Assembly (NCBI GenBank): GCA_033439765.1
Contig: JAULSN010000004.1
Coordinates: 3,110,001 to 3,174,000, forward strand
Direction of reading: 5' to 3'
DNA: 64,000 nt
Origin: Lasiosphaeria ovina
Lineage: Eukaryota; Ascomycota; Sordariomycetes; Sordariales; Lasiosphaeriaceae
This document shows positions 23,358-35,510 of this stretch, piece by piece. A program made the position numbers and the translations under genes. The notes under the pieces are model-generated. The model was given only the letters and a program-made list of their open reading frames with translations, was not told the DNA's origin and did not search any database. Each line of letters opens with the position of its first letter. The first letter of the stretch is position 1.

Positions 23358-26289
23358 ATGCCTTCTGCGGTTCGAGCTCCATTCCTCGCCGGCGCGACTG
23401 CCATGGCGCCAGATGTCGCTGCGCCGCCGGGCGCCAGGAAGTTCAAGGCGTCCGACTTACCGCTTTCTTCAGCGCTGCGGACTGCTATTGACGGCCTGGC
23501 GCACAGCTTCAAGAAGAAGGGCGGATACGACGCGATTCGGAAACAGGTTTGGGAGAAATTCGAGGCCAGCGTATGTCTATGCCTTTTTCTTTTTCTACTT
23601 TCGCTCGCTTGCTCGTTTCACCCCCACCAAACCTCTCGTGTACCATTTGTATCTCGTGTTTTCTCGTTCCGCGGCTGACAGCTGGTTACAGGACTATGAG
23701 GCGGAAATCATGAAAGCAATCCGTGAAATTGCCGAGCAAGAAGTCGAGCGCAATCCGGTCCAACTTTTGACCCTCGATCGAGGCAAAGCTGCCGCACTTA
23801 TCGACGGCGCCGTGGATCGCGGAGGCATATATCAAAAGGCCGAGGCAGTCATCGATAGCCTTATTGACAGCGCCGCCATTGAGGCCCGCATTCGTGAGCT
23901 GCGACATGCCGAGATCGGCGACGAGGCTGCCGAGGAAGAGCGCATCCGTGGCACCAAGACCGACGAATATTATGCGGCCGAGACAGCGGCACGGCGGGCC
24001 GAGCGCGAGCGCGTTCGCGAGGAGCTGAAGCTGGTTGAAGAGCGGAAACGACAACTTGAGCGCGAGATCCAGGAGAGAGAGGAGATGAAGCGGCGTGAGG
24101 AGGACAAGGCGGCCCGAGAGGCGCGCCGTAAGAAAGAAGAAGAAGAGGCTGCGCTTCGAGAGAAGGAACGGCAAGAGCGACGCGAACAGCGCGAGCGCGA
24201 GAGAGAACGCAGTCGCGAGCGTCGTGAAAAGGAGCGCGAGCAGCGGGACAGGGAGAAGCACCGAGAGCGAAGCCGTGACAGAGATCGCCATCGTGATCGT
24301 GATCGGGAACGGGACCGAGATCGGGACCGGGACCACGAACGTCCTAAAGCGCGTTCAAGAGAGCGAGCTAGGGACGAAATCAGAGACCGGGATCGACATC
24401 GCGACGTGCAGGAGAGTCGCGACCCGAAACCAAAGACCAGCAAGGATGAGGGACGACGAGAGGAGGTAAAGAAGCAACTCACCAAGGAAGACCACGAGCG
24501 TCTCGAGCGCGAGGCGCTTGAGGATCTTCTGCGTGAGAGCAAACGCGTGTCTTCAAAACTCCCTGAATTGGAGGTCGACGCAGCTCTAATCCCCCCGCCA
24601 AGACGAACCATGCCGGCCTCCGCTATCGATCCCATTCGCCGCGGGTCCCCAAGGGTTCCCGAAATGAAAAAGCCAGCACAGCCAGAGACTGCGACCAAAC
24701 CACCAGAGTCCAAGGACGCCGCCAAAGAGGTTAAAGAGGTCAAAGACGCCAAGGAGCCCAAGGATTCGAAGGAATCCAAGGACACCAAGACCGCCAATGA
24801 AACGAAGGAGACGAAGGAGACGAAGGGAACGAAGGAAACCAAAGAAACCAAGGACGCTAAGGCGCCCAAAGACACCAAGGAGACTAAAGATACCAAGGGT
24901 GCCAAGGATCAAGGTCCCAGGGATGAGAAGCGCAGGAGTAGGAGTCCCTCGCGCGCCTCCCGCCACCGAGATAAGGATCGGGATCGTGATCGTGACCGCG
25001 ACCGTGACCGCGACCGTGGCCGAGATGAAGATCGTAGGCGACGGGATCATCGTTCTAGTTCCCCACGACCTCGACGCACCGATCGCAGCCATTCTCGGAG
25101 AAGAGAGCGCAGCCGCTCCAGGATTCGAGATACTAGAAAGGACGAGCGAAGAGACCGCAGCCGTTCCCGAGCCAGACCGGAACGGCGCGATGACCGGAAG
25201 GTGGAGCCCAAAGAAAGGAGCCGCTCTCGAGCGAAGACGGATCGCCGCGAGAGAAGTCGATCCCGTCCTAGAGTAGACCGGAGAGAGCCTGAGAAGAAAG
25301 CCCGGAGCCGCTCTCGTGTCCGGGAGCAAAGCCGCTCATCGCGCTACCGTGTCAATCGGCGGGAACGTTCACGATCACGCTTGCGATCCAGTCGCCGAGA
25401 CAAGAGCCCGCGCGCTAACTCTCGCTCTCGCTCTCGAGACCGTGTCCGTGACCGTGACCGTGATCGGGATCGGCGCGATAAGCGGGAGCGCAGCCGCTCC
25501 CCCAATCCTAAACCAGACGCGAAACGTGATACTGACCGACGTGCGGGGAGTCGCGAACGCGACAAAGAGCAGCGAGATCGGGGTAGGGAACGAGACCGCA
25601 AGAGCCGCTCAAGGTCACCAACAACCGTAGCCCGTCCTCCATCCCATCTGGGCCGCGACGAGAAAGAAGCCTGGAAGCAGGCCGAGGTAAAGAAGCGCGA
25701 GCAGGAAGCTAAAGCCTACCTTGCCGCCCAGAAAGTAGCCAGAGAGAAAGGCATGCCAATCCCCGGTATCGACGACAAACGGCTTGGAGAGCGGTCGCCG
25801 GACCTCAAGCGCCGTCGCGAGCCTGAGGAGATTGATCGATACGTCCCACCGGAGCGCGAGCGCGAGAAAGAGCGTCGTCCCGCCGCGGATCGCTACCGCG
25901 ATGGCGATCGCGATAGAGACAGAGACCGTGATAGAGATGGAGACCGCCATCGCCCCCGCGATCGAGACCGAGATCGTGATCGTGACCGCGACAGGGACGA
26001 TCGGCGGGAGAGACGTCGGACTAGAAGCCCCAGTCGTGAACGAGACAGGACGGTAAGAGAGCGCGACAGAGACAGACACCGAGACCAGGATCGTGATACC
26101 AAGGAGAGAGATCGGGACACTAAAGACAGAGACCGGGATAGAAATAGGGATCAGGACCTGGACCGGTACACGCGCCGCAGCAGCCGACGGCGCACATCAA
26201 GCATCGGATCAACCCGTCGGGATCGGGATCGAGATCGAGACAGGGACCGCGACCGCCGCGACAGAAGCCGCAGCCGAAGGCGCAATTGA
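23358..26289 (+). CDS. COMPASS Shg1/BOD1-domain protein with long RD/RS-rich tail
   Basis: The N-terminal about 120 residues match the Shg1 (BOD1-like) domain found in COMPASS H3K4 methyltransferase complexes: LPLSSALRTAIDGLAHSFKK, YDAIRKQVWEKFEAS, then DYEAEIMKAIREIAEQEVER. Exons are 23358-23570 and 23692-26289, giving 936 aa from the first ATG or 921 from the better-placed ATG at 23403 (GCCATGG). The 121-base intron has GTATGT, branch GGCTGAC and TTACAG. After the domain comes a charged coiled region (residues about 180-300), then low-complexity blocks: RE/RD repeats, a KET/KDT-type Lys-Glu-Thr repeat near 24700-24910, RS-rich stretches and alternating RD runs to the C-terminus. Yeast Shg1 is only about 140 aa. 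The tail resembles RS/RD-rich splicing proteins. Its role is unknown. Confidence 0.85.
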
Positions 26290-27947
26290 TCCCGCATACG
26301 AACCCTCCAGCATAGAGAAATTTATTTTCTCACGCCTGATTTGATCTTTTGGCTCATGGCCGCCAGCCTTGCCTCTTCAGGCTCCAGCATCACGGCGGCC
26401 TAACTATGCGCTGCTATGGGTAATGTACAGGTACTATCAACGTTGAGAATATGGCACAGACCATTCAACGAACGAGAGACACGGGTAATGGAACGGGGTG
26501 GGTGGCAATAGCGTTGCGGTACTTTATGGTGGCGTCAGGGGAGGGCGGTTGGGAGGAAGCTTTCATTTGAAGGAAGTTGTGTAGGATTCTTGTACGAGAA
26601 TGTAGTATTTCATGTTCACGCCAGATTATCTGGACAAGGCGGGTAGGCGAGGAGAAGCCAGGTTTAGCATCTTGCAGCCCTAGCAACGAGAGCTTTGCTC
26701 CGCGATGGTTTATACATTACGTCTTCTATCGTCAGCATCATTAACCCGACCTCTCTTGCCGTTTATCACATCTTCCTACTAGATTAGGTAGATACTTGAC
26801 AAAAAGCTCGCGGGACACTTCTCTGCCTCTCCGGTGACACTTCTCAATGTCATTGCACCGGGCATGGTGAGCGGGAGATGTAAAAAATGTATGCAAAAAC
26901 ATATCCTTTCCCCCAGTATGCGACCCCCACCCTTGAACGGATACAGATCCATCTTCCCAATTTCGCCACCTAATTCGATCTCTCTTGGCGACCGCCCGGG
27001 AAACTACCTGTCCCATTCCCATTCCCATTCCCATTACATTCCAGACTCAGACACTGAGACTGACTTCTTACAGACCGTCATGCCGTTTTCCGCGTGTCGT
27101 CCGCCTTATTACGCACATACACAGTCCCCTTCCCGTAGTCCGTCTACCCATCCATCCATCCATCCATACATGCATCCATATGATGTCTATACATATTTGT
27201 TTCCCAGAGGGGCAATTCCAGAACGCGTAACAGATCATGGGACGAGCAAGCCAGACGCGAGGGGGGGAGGGGGCGGGGGGAGAAGAAGAGCATCGAACTG
27301 GAAGAAAAGGGAAACGCAACGGACCACACAATATAAAAAGCAAAAACATGAACAGAGACAGAGAATATAAAGAGTACGTATGTAGCTGATACACGAACGA
27401 CCCAATGCCAGCCAGCCAGCCCCGTCCAGCCCAGTCCCGCCCTGAAATGGAAAAATAGAAACCACTAAAAGATACTTCATGATGTCAAAAATGACCCTCA
27501 AGAAATATATGTTTGTGTGTGGTATATGCACAGTCGCTCGCTAGCCTGGTGTTAGTCCATTCAGGTTGCCCGCCTCTCCTGTCCATTCCCGCCCCCCAAT
27601 CTCGCAATGTGAAATGTGCAAAGAATGACAGAAAAAAGGGATGGTATGCAGAAAAAAGATTTCCCCTCCCTCCCTTCGCCCAATTCCAGTTAGATTATAG
27701 AAGCGACACTCTTTACTCGCTTGCTCGCTTTGATTCGCACGCTCGCTTGATTCGGTGACCTCTCCCTTCTTTCTATTCTCTCTTCGTGCGCCTCCACGTC
27801 TATTATCCACATAAAGAAGGCAGAACTTCTTGGCTTGCGTAAAAACACAGGTGCGAGAGAACACAACAGCCGGCCAAAAAAGCAAGACAACCCCGCCTTT
27901 TCTATAATTTTCAAAAAGTTTCGTTTTACCATCCTACGCCTCGGGCT
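26290..27947. other. Convergent intergenic region with simple repeats
   Basis: This 1.66 kb between the Shg1-type and transporter 3' ends has a (CCCATT)n run at about 27010-27036, a (CATC)n run near 27147-27165 and a G-rich stretch at about 27261-27285. No protein-like frame was found. Confidence 0.6.
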
Positions 27948-29481
27948 TCAAGAAGTAGGCGTCCCCCCCGCAGCGCCAGATAATGACGCCTGCACCGCGG
28001 CAACAGCGTTGGCGCCCGTGCCAGTTCCGTAGAGGGCGCCAGCGACGAGGATGACGACGGTGAGCGTGCCGAGCGTCATAAAGAGGGCGCGGCGGAAGGC
28101 GGGCGGTAGACGGCTTTCGTCGGCCCGCGTTGGTGCCTCCCACAGGGAGCGTATCCAGAGCCAAATGGCCGACGAAACGCCCGTGATCTGCTCCCAGCCG
28201 ACCGAGTAGTAAACGAGGCCGGCGAGGGCGACGGCGTAGCCGCAGAACTGGAGGGGCGTGATGGACGTGTGCCAGATCATGACCGAGGCGACCACGAGGA
28301 GGATGTTTTTCAAGATTCCCGTTAGCGTCATGACGAGGCTCGACGTCTTGCCAATCTGTTTTTGGCTCTAGTCAGTACCGGCCCTCGTTCACAACAACCC
28401 GCCCCGAACAAGAGATACAGAGAACAACATACCAAGAAAACACTGCTGACGTTCAGCATGAAAGCAACCATGGCGTTGAGCAACAACAGCCAGTAGCCGC
28501 ACTTGGCCAGGTCGGCGAAGTCGAAAGAGTTCGCCTCCGAGGGGATGGCAATCAGGATGTTCATCAAGGCGCAGACAGGGGCATAGTAGTACAGGCTGAC
28601 GAGGGGGTCCATCTTCTGGCCGTCCTCGGACAGCAGGACCTGGATCATGACGAGGCGAACGGCCTCGAAGATGATGCCGCCGATCTGAAATAGGAAGCCC
28701 GTCAGGCTGAAGTCGATCTCGCCGAAGCTGGCAAGCGCGACACCGCCCACGATGAACAGAACGTTGAACAGGCGCTTCAGCGACGGGTCCTCGACGCGCC
28801 AGGCCCACGAAGTGAGCAGCACGGCGACGGGCGCCGCCGACTTGAGCATCTGGATGAATGCTACGCTCAGGTAGAGGTAGACCATGTTGCTGCACACCAA
28901 ACTGGCGCTATAGAGAAGCCCAATAGGCACGATAGCGCGCAGGTATAGCTTGCCCGTCATCTTGACATTTTTGCGACCGTCCAGCAAGTGCGTCGTCTTC
29001 GCCAGGATCTGGGTCGCGACCGTCGCGAATATAAGATGCCAACATGTTAGGATAACAGCTGCGCAGGCTTCGTTAGCATGATGGAGGGGAGCTTAATTAT
29101 CGGTAGTGCGAGAGAGACGACATACGGTATCCTAAGTGAGAAAGAGTCAGCAACTGGTCACGATCGATCGCGACTCTAAACGTCGGGGCCAGCCACGGTC
29201 ACGGTCGCGGAGCGCGAGGGAAACTTACTGAATCCTCGGTTGTCAATTAACCACTTATTAAAGAGAATGGTGAGATTGGAGAAGAATATCCAACTCCTGA
29301 ATCGCGAGCAGACAGACGTGGTTAGCTTTGCTGACAGCGACTACCAGAGCCCGGCGACAACCACCTACGTGATGTGAACAATGGGATGAACCGATCGCCC
29401 GGCAGGCTGCGGCTTCTCCGTCGCCTGTCCCGTCTCCTCATCGGCCATAAGCGCCCGCTGATCGACAGAGTCTCGTGTCAT
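27948..29481 (-). CDS. Triose-phosphate/nucleotide-sugar translocator-type membrane transporter (TPT/SLC35)
   Basis: Drug/metabolite-transporter superfamily protein with TPT domain. Minus-strand exons are 29369-29481, 29229-29296, 29126-29131, 28433-29058 and 27948-28355, giving 406 aa. Exon 3 is a six-base microexon that, with the flanking bases, encodes the RYP of NRGFRYPVILTCWHLIF. All four introns have GT..AG ends and a clear CTAAC or CTGAC branch. Membrane segments include SWIFFSNLTILFNKWL, YPVILTCWHLIFATVA, AIVPIGLLYSASLVCSNMVY, CGYWLLLLNAMVAFML and LKNILLVVASVMIWH, followed by a last segment VVILVAGALYG near the C-terminus. The short N-terminus is cytosolic-looking. The substrate and compartment (Golgi or ER is usual for the family) cannot be told from sequence. 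Confidence 0.88.
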
Positions 29482-31860
29482 GGTGGGCGCGTCTTGTCGT
29501 CGTCGTCGAGAGGCGATGCAAAATGGCGATGAGAAGTGACTTGCGGTCGGTAATTAGAGAGCGAGAGCGAGAGTAAGTCGGAAGGCCGAGTTCTCTCGGG
29601 GAGAACTGGTTGGTCTTTCGGAGACGCGTAAGGAACGAACGAAGCGTATTTGTCAAGACGCTCACTCGGGGTCACCTAGGTGGCATGGGCTGCTGCTGCT
29701 TTAGGGAGGGGAGGTACAGAAAAGGACGATAAAATGATCAAAAAAGCGATCGGCTTATTAGAAAAGGAACCCCCAAGAATTGATGATCCGACGAGGGGAG
29801 GTCGGCCGCAGGTACGGTGGGCTGCAAAGGAAATGGAAGCCTGGGGTGAGCGGTGGTGCGGCCAGCTGAATAAAAAACGACCGCCTTTCCGCCCGTGCGA
29901 CAATGGGGTAGCGAGTGCGACAGTTAAAGAGGCGAGAGGCCAATCCAGCACTGCGAGCCGGATTCGGGGGTGCTGCGGCACGGGGAAATTCGTGCGTGGC
30001 CGAGTGCTTGCTCTCAAAGTCGGTCGCAAGCAGGTACGGACGGGGAATGCAAGGATTATACAGAAATAACAGGGGGCGCTTGTTGTAAAAATCCACCAGG
30101 CAGGGCAGGTTGTCGATCGTGGGAATAGCGTCAGCGTCCCGGGCCCGCGTCGAGCAGCAGCAGTGTTAAAGGAGAGTCGTTGTCTTTTTTTTTAGACGGT
30201 TAATAATTATGAATGGCGATGGATGAATCGGGAACAGCTGGGGAAACTCGCAATCTTCATTTCTCGGTCATGAGGCGCGTTGGTTGGGGAGAGGGGAATC
30301 AGTTTTACGAACGCTGGCAAACTGCCAGTGCCAAGGGGGAAGGAGCATAATAAGCCCAGCCAAGCCTTCAGTTCATTGGCCGGGGAGGGGGGCCGCACCA
30401 TCATCAACAGCAGCAGCGCAATGAGACGGCACCTGCGAGTCAGAGTCCGCTTCTCGATCTGTGCTTAGGTTGTTGTCGGGCTCATTAAGGAGAAACCGAT
30501 GGCCAGATCATGGGCCTCAGCCCATTGGCCGGGCGCGGACAGGGCAGGAAAACATAAAGCATCAGGTCGCACAAGTTCCACTGTTGGGAGCATTGGATTT
30601 CCCAGCTGTCTTACTCCTCGCATGACTTGGGAATCAAAGCAACCGCAACGGCGCAAGGAGGTGCCAAGCAACTACCGAACGAAAGCCCACCCAACGGCGA
30701 GTGCCTGGCTTTAGCTCAGGGGGGGAACCCACATTTGCCAGGCGGGTACGAACTTCGTTGGGAGGAACGAGAACGAGCCCGGTTACCGATAGGTTAATAA
30801 CCGTTCTAGCAGCATGTTTGTTGTTATAATATATCCCCTTCATTTAGTTGGGCAAGAAACGTTATTAATAAGTAGTATCCATGGCTTTATGCATAAACTC
30901 GTTGACGCCAACCACGCAAGCTATACTATATAAATCCTTCGCATCCGCCGCGGTCCACAAAGAAGGCCTCTTCCTTCCCCGTGCCAGCGGCACCGTTATC
31001 CGATGCGCCTCTCTCTACCTTTGGTCCTGTATAGTACTATACCATTCGCAATCCGCCGTCGACACTGGAGACCACGACAGCAATACGCTTCTACCATTCG
31101 AGTTTAGTGCAAAGGGCCACCAAAATTATCCAGATATTGGCCAGGCATATATGAGGATGATTGCGTCCATGCGAAGCGGCGGGTGACAGTTGACAACTGC
31201 CCATCTTTTTGACAAGCAGGGCTTTTGACAAGCGGAGCTGCTTTCGTCCAAAGTTCCCACCCAGCTAGCGGCCAGCTTCCGAAACATCTCAGTGCCCCCC
31301 GCGCCTGTCTCAAACTTTCCACATCACATGCCCGAAGGCAATTCCTCCAGTAGAATAGGCAAGGTATATACACAGTGAGAACAGAGTAAGTATATACCAA
31401 TACAGACTCGTCATAATGTCTAGGTCTACCAGCTGCAGAAAAAAAAACCCCTCTGCCTCTGACAATAACAAGTTGCGTTAGAACTAAAGTCTTATTACCA
31501 GACCAGAACCCTCGGTGGGTCAAACTGTCTTACACGAACTACGGATACCCCGTGCCTAGACTCTACCTTAGTGTCAGGCGCGAGCAGTAACGATGAACGA
31601 CCGTTGCGCTTGTGGCGAGTCCAACGAATTCTAACTTGGACGACATGTCTTGAGCCACCTCGCCGAGCGCAAACAAGTAAAGCAAACAAGTGACCCGAAA
31701 ACCCGACCGTCGGGTAGGTACCAGGTGCCTATTCCCGTTTCCACGGTCCGCGGTGACCCGAAATAGCAGTGTCATATGTGGTATCCCTTTTGATGAAACG
31801 CCTTTCGCTATGCAAAATCAGTCGATGAACCAGACAAGAACCTCCGAGCCACACAATTCC
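29482..31860. other. Intergenic, no gene recognised
   Basis: These 2.4 kb hold the transporter promoter and the Ubp1 3' flank. There are several frames of 100-140 codons on both strands, but none has a recognisable motif, good codon pattern or splice-linked neighbour. Confidence 0.55.
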
Positions 31861-34131
31861 TTAGTCGATTGCGATATCTTGATCAAAATCCGCTTCGTCC
31901 GGCGGGAGAGGTATTGATACCGCCGCCGCGAGAACCTCAGCTAGCCCCTCGGTCGCCGCATTCGGGCCTGTCCCGGTAGGTTTCGTTGTCTCATCCGTCC
32001 CACATTCCTCGGGAAGGTCTTGGTGGAGCGACGTAATGGTCGCCTCGGATGCCAGCGAGTCGATATTATCGTCCTGCGACTGTTGCGATGCGTCCCCGTA
32101 GTCATCAAGGCTAGAAGTTTGTACAGAGGCCGGATCGATGCAGTCATAAAAGAGCATGAAGACGCCACCCTGGGCAAGGACGGTTGATTCGTGCACTTTG
32201 GTCACGGTTTGATCGCTGAGCCGCCACCACTGAGACTCCCCCTCGGTCTCGGGCGCGGGCTCCTCTGGGTCAGGTGCCGTCGCGTCTTCTGCGTCGTTTA
32301 TCGCCGGTTCTTTCGGCTCTTGCGCCTGCATCTTCTCGTCATGAACAAGATCGCCCTTGTCGGCAGCATCGTCATCGGAGGCGAGTCGGGGTGGCTGTTC
32401 CGCATCGCCGGCTGCTTCACCGTCTACCGGCTCCCTTTTCACAGTCTCGCTGGACTGCGGATGTCTCCTGTAGCAAACGTAATGACCGTTTTCATGCCGC
32501 CCATAGTGCGTGATAACAGCCCTCAATTCGTATATGGGTCCCGAGATCTTAGAACGGTGCCGGGTTCCGGCTACCATTGACAAAGTGGGCTCGAGCAGCC
32601 ACTGTTCTTCGTCACGAGAGTCGGGTTCCGTCTCTCCATCCTCGATGCTTTTGTCTACCATTGCGTCGGACTGCTCGGTTAGTTTATCGGCGCTGCCTAG
32701 ACACCAGGGCCCCAGGTCCAGCGTCATCGGGAACCTGACTGCAGACATATTTTTGGACATACGGCCGCTGGTCTCGTCAAAGACAGATCGGTTCATGTGG
32801 ACCACCAAGCTCTGAGGAGGGCGAGCAATGACAGCCTGTTTTGTTTTGGTCGAGGTCGACATTTGCCGAGCTGGGACCTTGCACTTGTTCCGGAGCGTGT
32901 CCTCGTCAAAAGCGTCATCTTCGAGCGCCTCCTCAACAGCAGCCACCCTCTCATTCACCCCGGGGAGATCCTCATCGGCCTTTCCAGCATCCCTGTTTCG
33001 CTGCAACAGAGTCTTCAAGAGATGCAATCTTTTGAGCAGAGTGCATTTGGCGCATTCGACTCCTTGGATGGGCTCTACCTTGGTGTAGCTGTCCAATATT
33101 TCGTACAAGTTATGCTCGGTGTAGCTAACACCGAGATTAAGTGTCAAGCAGTTGAACGGGATCATCGACAGGCCTTCGCAGTAGCCGCATGTAACGCACG
33201 CCACGCGCTGCGCAACGAGACCGACAAGCGGATTTCTGATGGATCGAGGCTCGAAGCCGGCCCTGGAGTGGCTTGACTGGCTATGGTAGCCACTGTCATC
33301 GCTGTGCTGGCTCGAGGAGGCGTCGTCCTTTGCCCAGTCTTGTTCGAGCCCCGGCGGCTTGTATCGAGCTCCGGCAACTTTCGCAATCTCTTTGTCAATA
33401 TTATCGAGTAGCTTCGAAAAGTACTCCTGCGCATCCTGCTGTTGCCACGAACTCATGTTCTTCAGTGCGCCGGGAGTCCAGAGGGTCCTCCCGTTGTTGG
33501 ACGCATTTGTCAGGTCGGCAATCAGGTCGCGAAGAGCATCGACGGTGCCCGTGGGCGGCCGCTCGCTGCTCTCCCCATCCGTCAGGGCCGATAGGTAGGC
33601 GGGAAACGACTTGAGCGCGGCGAGACTCTGGAGAATGCTGTTCTGGTAACAAGAGTTGTCGTAGTTGCCCAGGCCTGCCGGCTGATCCGTCGCGGTTTTG
33701 GTTCCCAGGGCCGTGCCAGACAATCCATTTATGCCCATACGCCCAACTCGAGAAACGGACGAAATGATCCCCCCGGGTTTGTCAAGACCCAGCACCCTCC
33801 GCAGGACCTCGCTCTTGGTCGCATGGGTTCTAGATTGCGTCTGAAGCATTGGGAGCGGGAAGAGAGGCGGGTTGAGCCAGCGATCTATCGCGAAGAGCAA
33901 CCTCGACGGGGTTATGGCGACCAGGCGGTCCCACAGGTATCCGGGGGCCCGCGGCAGACCCCTGTGCTGCAGCAGGAGCGTGAGGGCGAGGATGATGATG
34001 GGGACAATCACGGCCGGGCTAGTCGCACGATTCCACAACAGCTGGGCCTGGCCCTGGCCGTAGTACTGGTACAGATCGGGGTTCGCGTAAGAATCGTACT
34101 GCCGTAGGATGCGTCTGGTATCGGAATTCAT
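31861..34131 (-). CDS. ubp1: Ubiquitin carboxyl-terminal hydrolase, Ubp1 type, membrane-anchored
   Basis: Cysteine deubiquitinase of the USP family (C19), single exon, 756 aa. A hydrophobic segment at about residues 39-57 (AVIVPIIILALTLLL) predicts an N-terminal membrane anchor, as in yeast Ubp1. The Cys box is GLGNYDNSCYQNSILQSLAA with nucleophile C161. A zinc-ribbon-like pair appears in CVTCGYCEG and later VECAKCTLL. The His box is HYGRHENGHYVCYRRH with H550, followed by WWRLSDQTVTKV and the closing GGVFMLFYD. An acidic, probably disordered insert (about 565-640) lies between the His box and the end of the fold, and another acidic tail follows it. It is divergent from alb1. The USP call is certain. 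The Ubp1 orthology rests on the anchor and layout. Confidence 0.92.
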   Translation of the reverse strand: MNSDTRRILRQYDSYANPDLYQYYGQGQAQLLWNRATSPAVIVPIIILALTLLLQHRGLPRAPGYLWDRLVAITPSRLLFAIDRWLNPPLFPLPMLQTQSRTHATKSEVLRRVLGLDKPGGIISSVSRVGRMGINGLSGTALGTKTATDQPAGLGNYDNSCYQNSILQSLAALKSFPAYLSALTDGESSERPPTGTVDALRDLIADLTNASNNGRTLWTPGALKNMSSWQQQDAQEYFSKLLDNIDKEIAKVAGARYKPPGLEQDWAKDDASSSQHSDDSGYHSQSSHSRAGFEPRSIRNPLVGLVAQRVACVTCGYCEGLSMIPFNCLTLNLGVSYTEHNLYEILDSYTKVEPIQGVECAKCTLLKRLHLLKTLLQRNRDAGKADEDLPGVNERVAAVEEALEDDAFDEDTLRNKCKVPARQMSTSTKTKQAVIARPPQSLVVHMNRSVFDETSGRMSKNMSAVRFPMTLDLGPWCLGSADKLTEQSDAMVDKSIEDGETEPDSRDEEQWLLEPTLSMVAGTRHRSKISGPIYELRAVITHYGRHENGHYVCYRRHPQSSETVKREPVDGEAAGDAEQPPRLASDDDAADKGDLVHDEKMQAQEPKEPAINDAEDATAPDPEEPAPETEGESQWWRLSDQTVTKVHESTVLAQGGVFMLFYDCIDPASVQTSSLDDYGDASQQSQDDNIDSLASEATITSLHQDLPEECGTDETTKPTGTGPNAATEGLAEVLAAAVSIPLPPDEADFDQDIAID

Positions 34132-34843
34132 CCTGGCATGCGAGAGAGGAGAAGCAGGTTGGCCACGAGCGGAGGTCAGAGATGTGCTAACCTAATGATC
34201 TGTCGTCGTCGAGGCCGCGGAGCCCTGCGATTGTTGCCGCGAAAACTGGGTGGGATGTGAACCGATTGTGGACGACTTCATTTGGTCGCGAAAATTCCAT
34301 AACCGGTAGATGGGCGCGCAGCTTCCCCAGCTTGTCTGTGGATAAGGTAGAAAAGTTACCTCGGCATGCAGTGGAGGAGAAGCTGTTGAGGTTTTGGTCT
34401 GGGAGCTGGCCGTCCGTGGATTCTTTGAACTCTGAAGGCTCCTTCCCAGTGTCGCGGCACGAACCAGGGCTTAAACGCCACGACAGCTTGTTACATACTC
34501 GTACAACCCATGTAGGCTGAGGCGGGGCCAATTGCCATGCATGACAGCGGGCCAGCAGCATGCCAGTTGGCTCAAGCCGAGAATCAGATGCTAAAACCAG
34601 GCAAATGGGTCCGCTAAAAAAAAAGTCGATTAGGTACTTCGGTACGTAGCCCGTAGTACTGTAGCTTGCGCGGAGACGGAGACGCCTGTTCAGTTTTGGG
34701 GAAATCAAAATCAAGTGCTTCCGTAACCCCACCACGAACAAAGAAGGGCAAAAAAAAGAATAATACGGAATACAAAACTCCAAAACCTCAAGCATCTATC
34801 GGACGATTATAAGACACCACTTGAAACCTACCGATCATACAAG
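34132..34843. promoter_or_regulatory. Divergent promoter region of ubp1 and alb1
   Basis: The 712 bases between two start codons hold no recognised element. A 202-codon minus-strand frame here is judged non-coding. Confidence 0.45.
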
Positions 34844-35510
34844 ATGGGCAAAGGCAATATTTCCAGGCCGAAGAAGGGTGAGAGCTCAGAAATCAGAAAC
34901 CCCACCCTTCAATAATAATTTTTTTCTGACGATTTTTGCCGTTACTCCAGGCACTTCCGTCCACTCCCGTGCGGCGAGGCGGGCGACGGCACCCGACATC
35001 GACACGGACAAGTCGCTGAAGAACGTCAAGGCGCCCTCGCTGGCGGCGGCGCAGAACATTGGCGACGACGCGCGGCAGGCGGTGCTGGGGGTGCACGCGG
35101 GGAGCGGGATCAGCAAGCGGAGCAGCAACAAGAAGACGGCGCTGAGCGCCAAGGCGCGGCGGCGGCAGGAGAAGAGCCAGGACAAGGCCGAGGCCATCAT
35201 GGACCGGACGGCCAAGAAGGTGGAGCGCAGCAAGGGCCAGGCCCGCGTCATCTTCTCGCGCCGCAAGACGTGGGACGAGGTCAACAAGCACGCCCTCAGC
35301 GTCGTGGCCGCCGGCGGCAAGCCGGGCGCCGTGCCCGTCGGCAGGTTTATGGCGCCTGACGAGGATCTGCTCGGGGACGACGACGACAGCGACACGGAGA
35401 ACAACGCCCAGGAGGGCGGCGACGTGATGATGATTGAAGAGGCACCGATAGCGTCCTCTGCGTCCATACCTCCGCCCCCGCCTCCGGATGTCGAGGACGT
35501 GATCCTCTAG
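34844..35510 (+). CDS. alb1: Ribosome biogenesis protein Alb1
   Basis: Alb1 is a shuttling pre-60S factor that works with Arx1 in nuclear export of the large subunit. Exons are 34844-34877 and 34951-35510, giving 197 aa. The 73-base intron has GTGAGA, branch TTCTGACG and acceptor CCAG. Exon 1 encodes MGKGNISRPKK. Exon 2 has the family pattern SVHSRAARRATAPDIDTDKS, then LSAKARRRQEKSQDKAEAIM and a basic helix with KKVERSKGQARVIFSRRKTW. The C-terminus is acidic and proline-rich (DDDDSDTE and a run of seven prolines). The strong basic content suits rRNA or nuclear import binding. Confidence 0.88.

Noticed and set aside
23116..23690. Upstream extension of the 1057-codon frame of the Shg1 gene
   Set aside because: It runs through the intron and the 5' region in the wrong frame. 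The Shg1 domain needs exon 1 in another frame and a splice at 23571-23691.
34187..34795. 202-codon minus-strand frame
   Set aside because: It fills the divergent ubp1/alb1 promoter, shows no known motif and has mixed hydrophobic noise.
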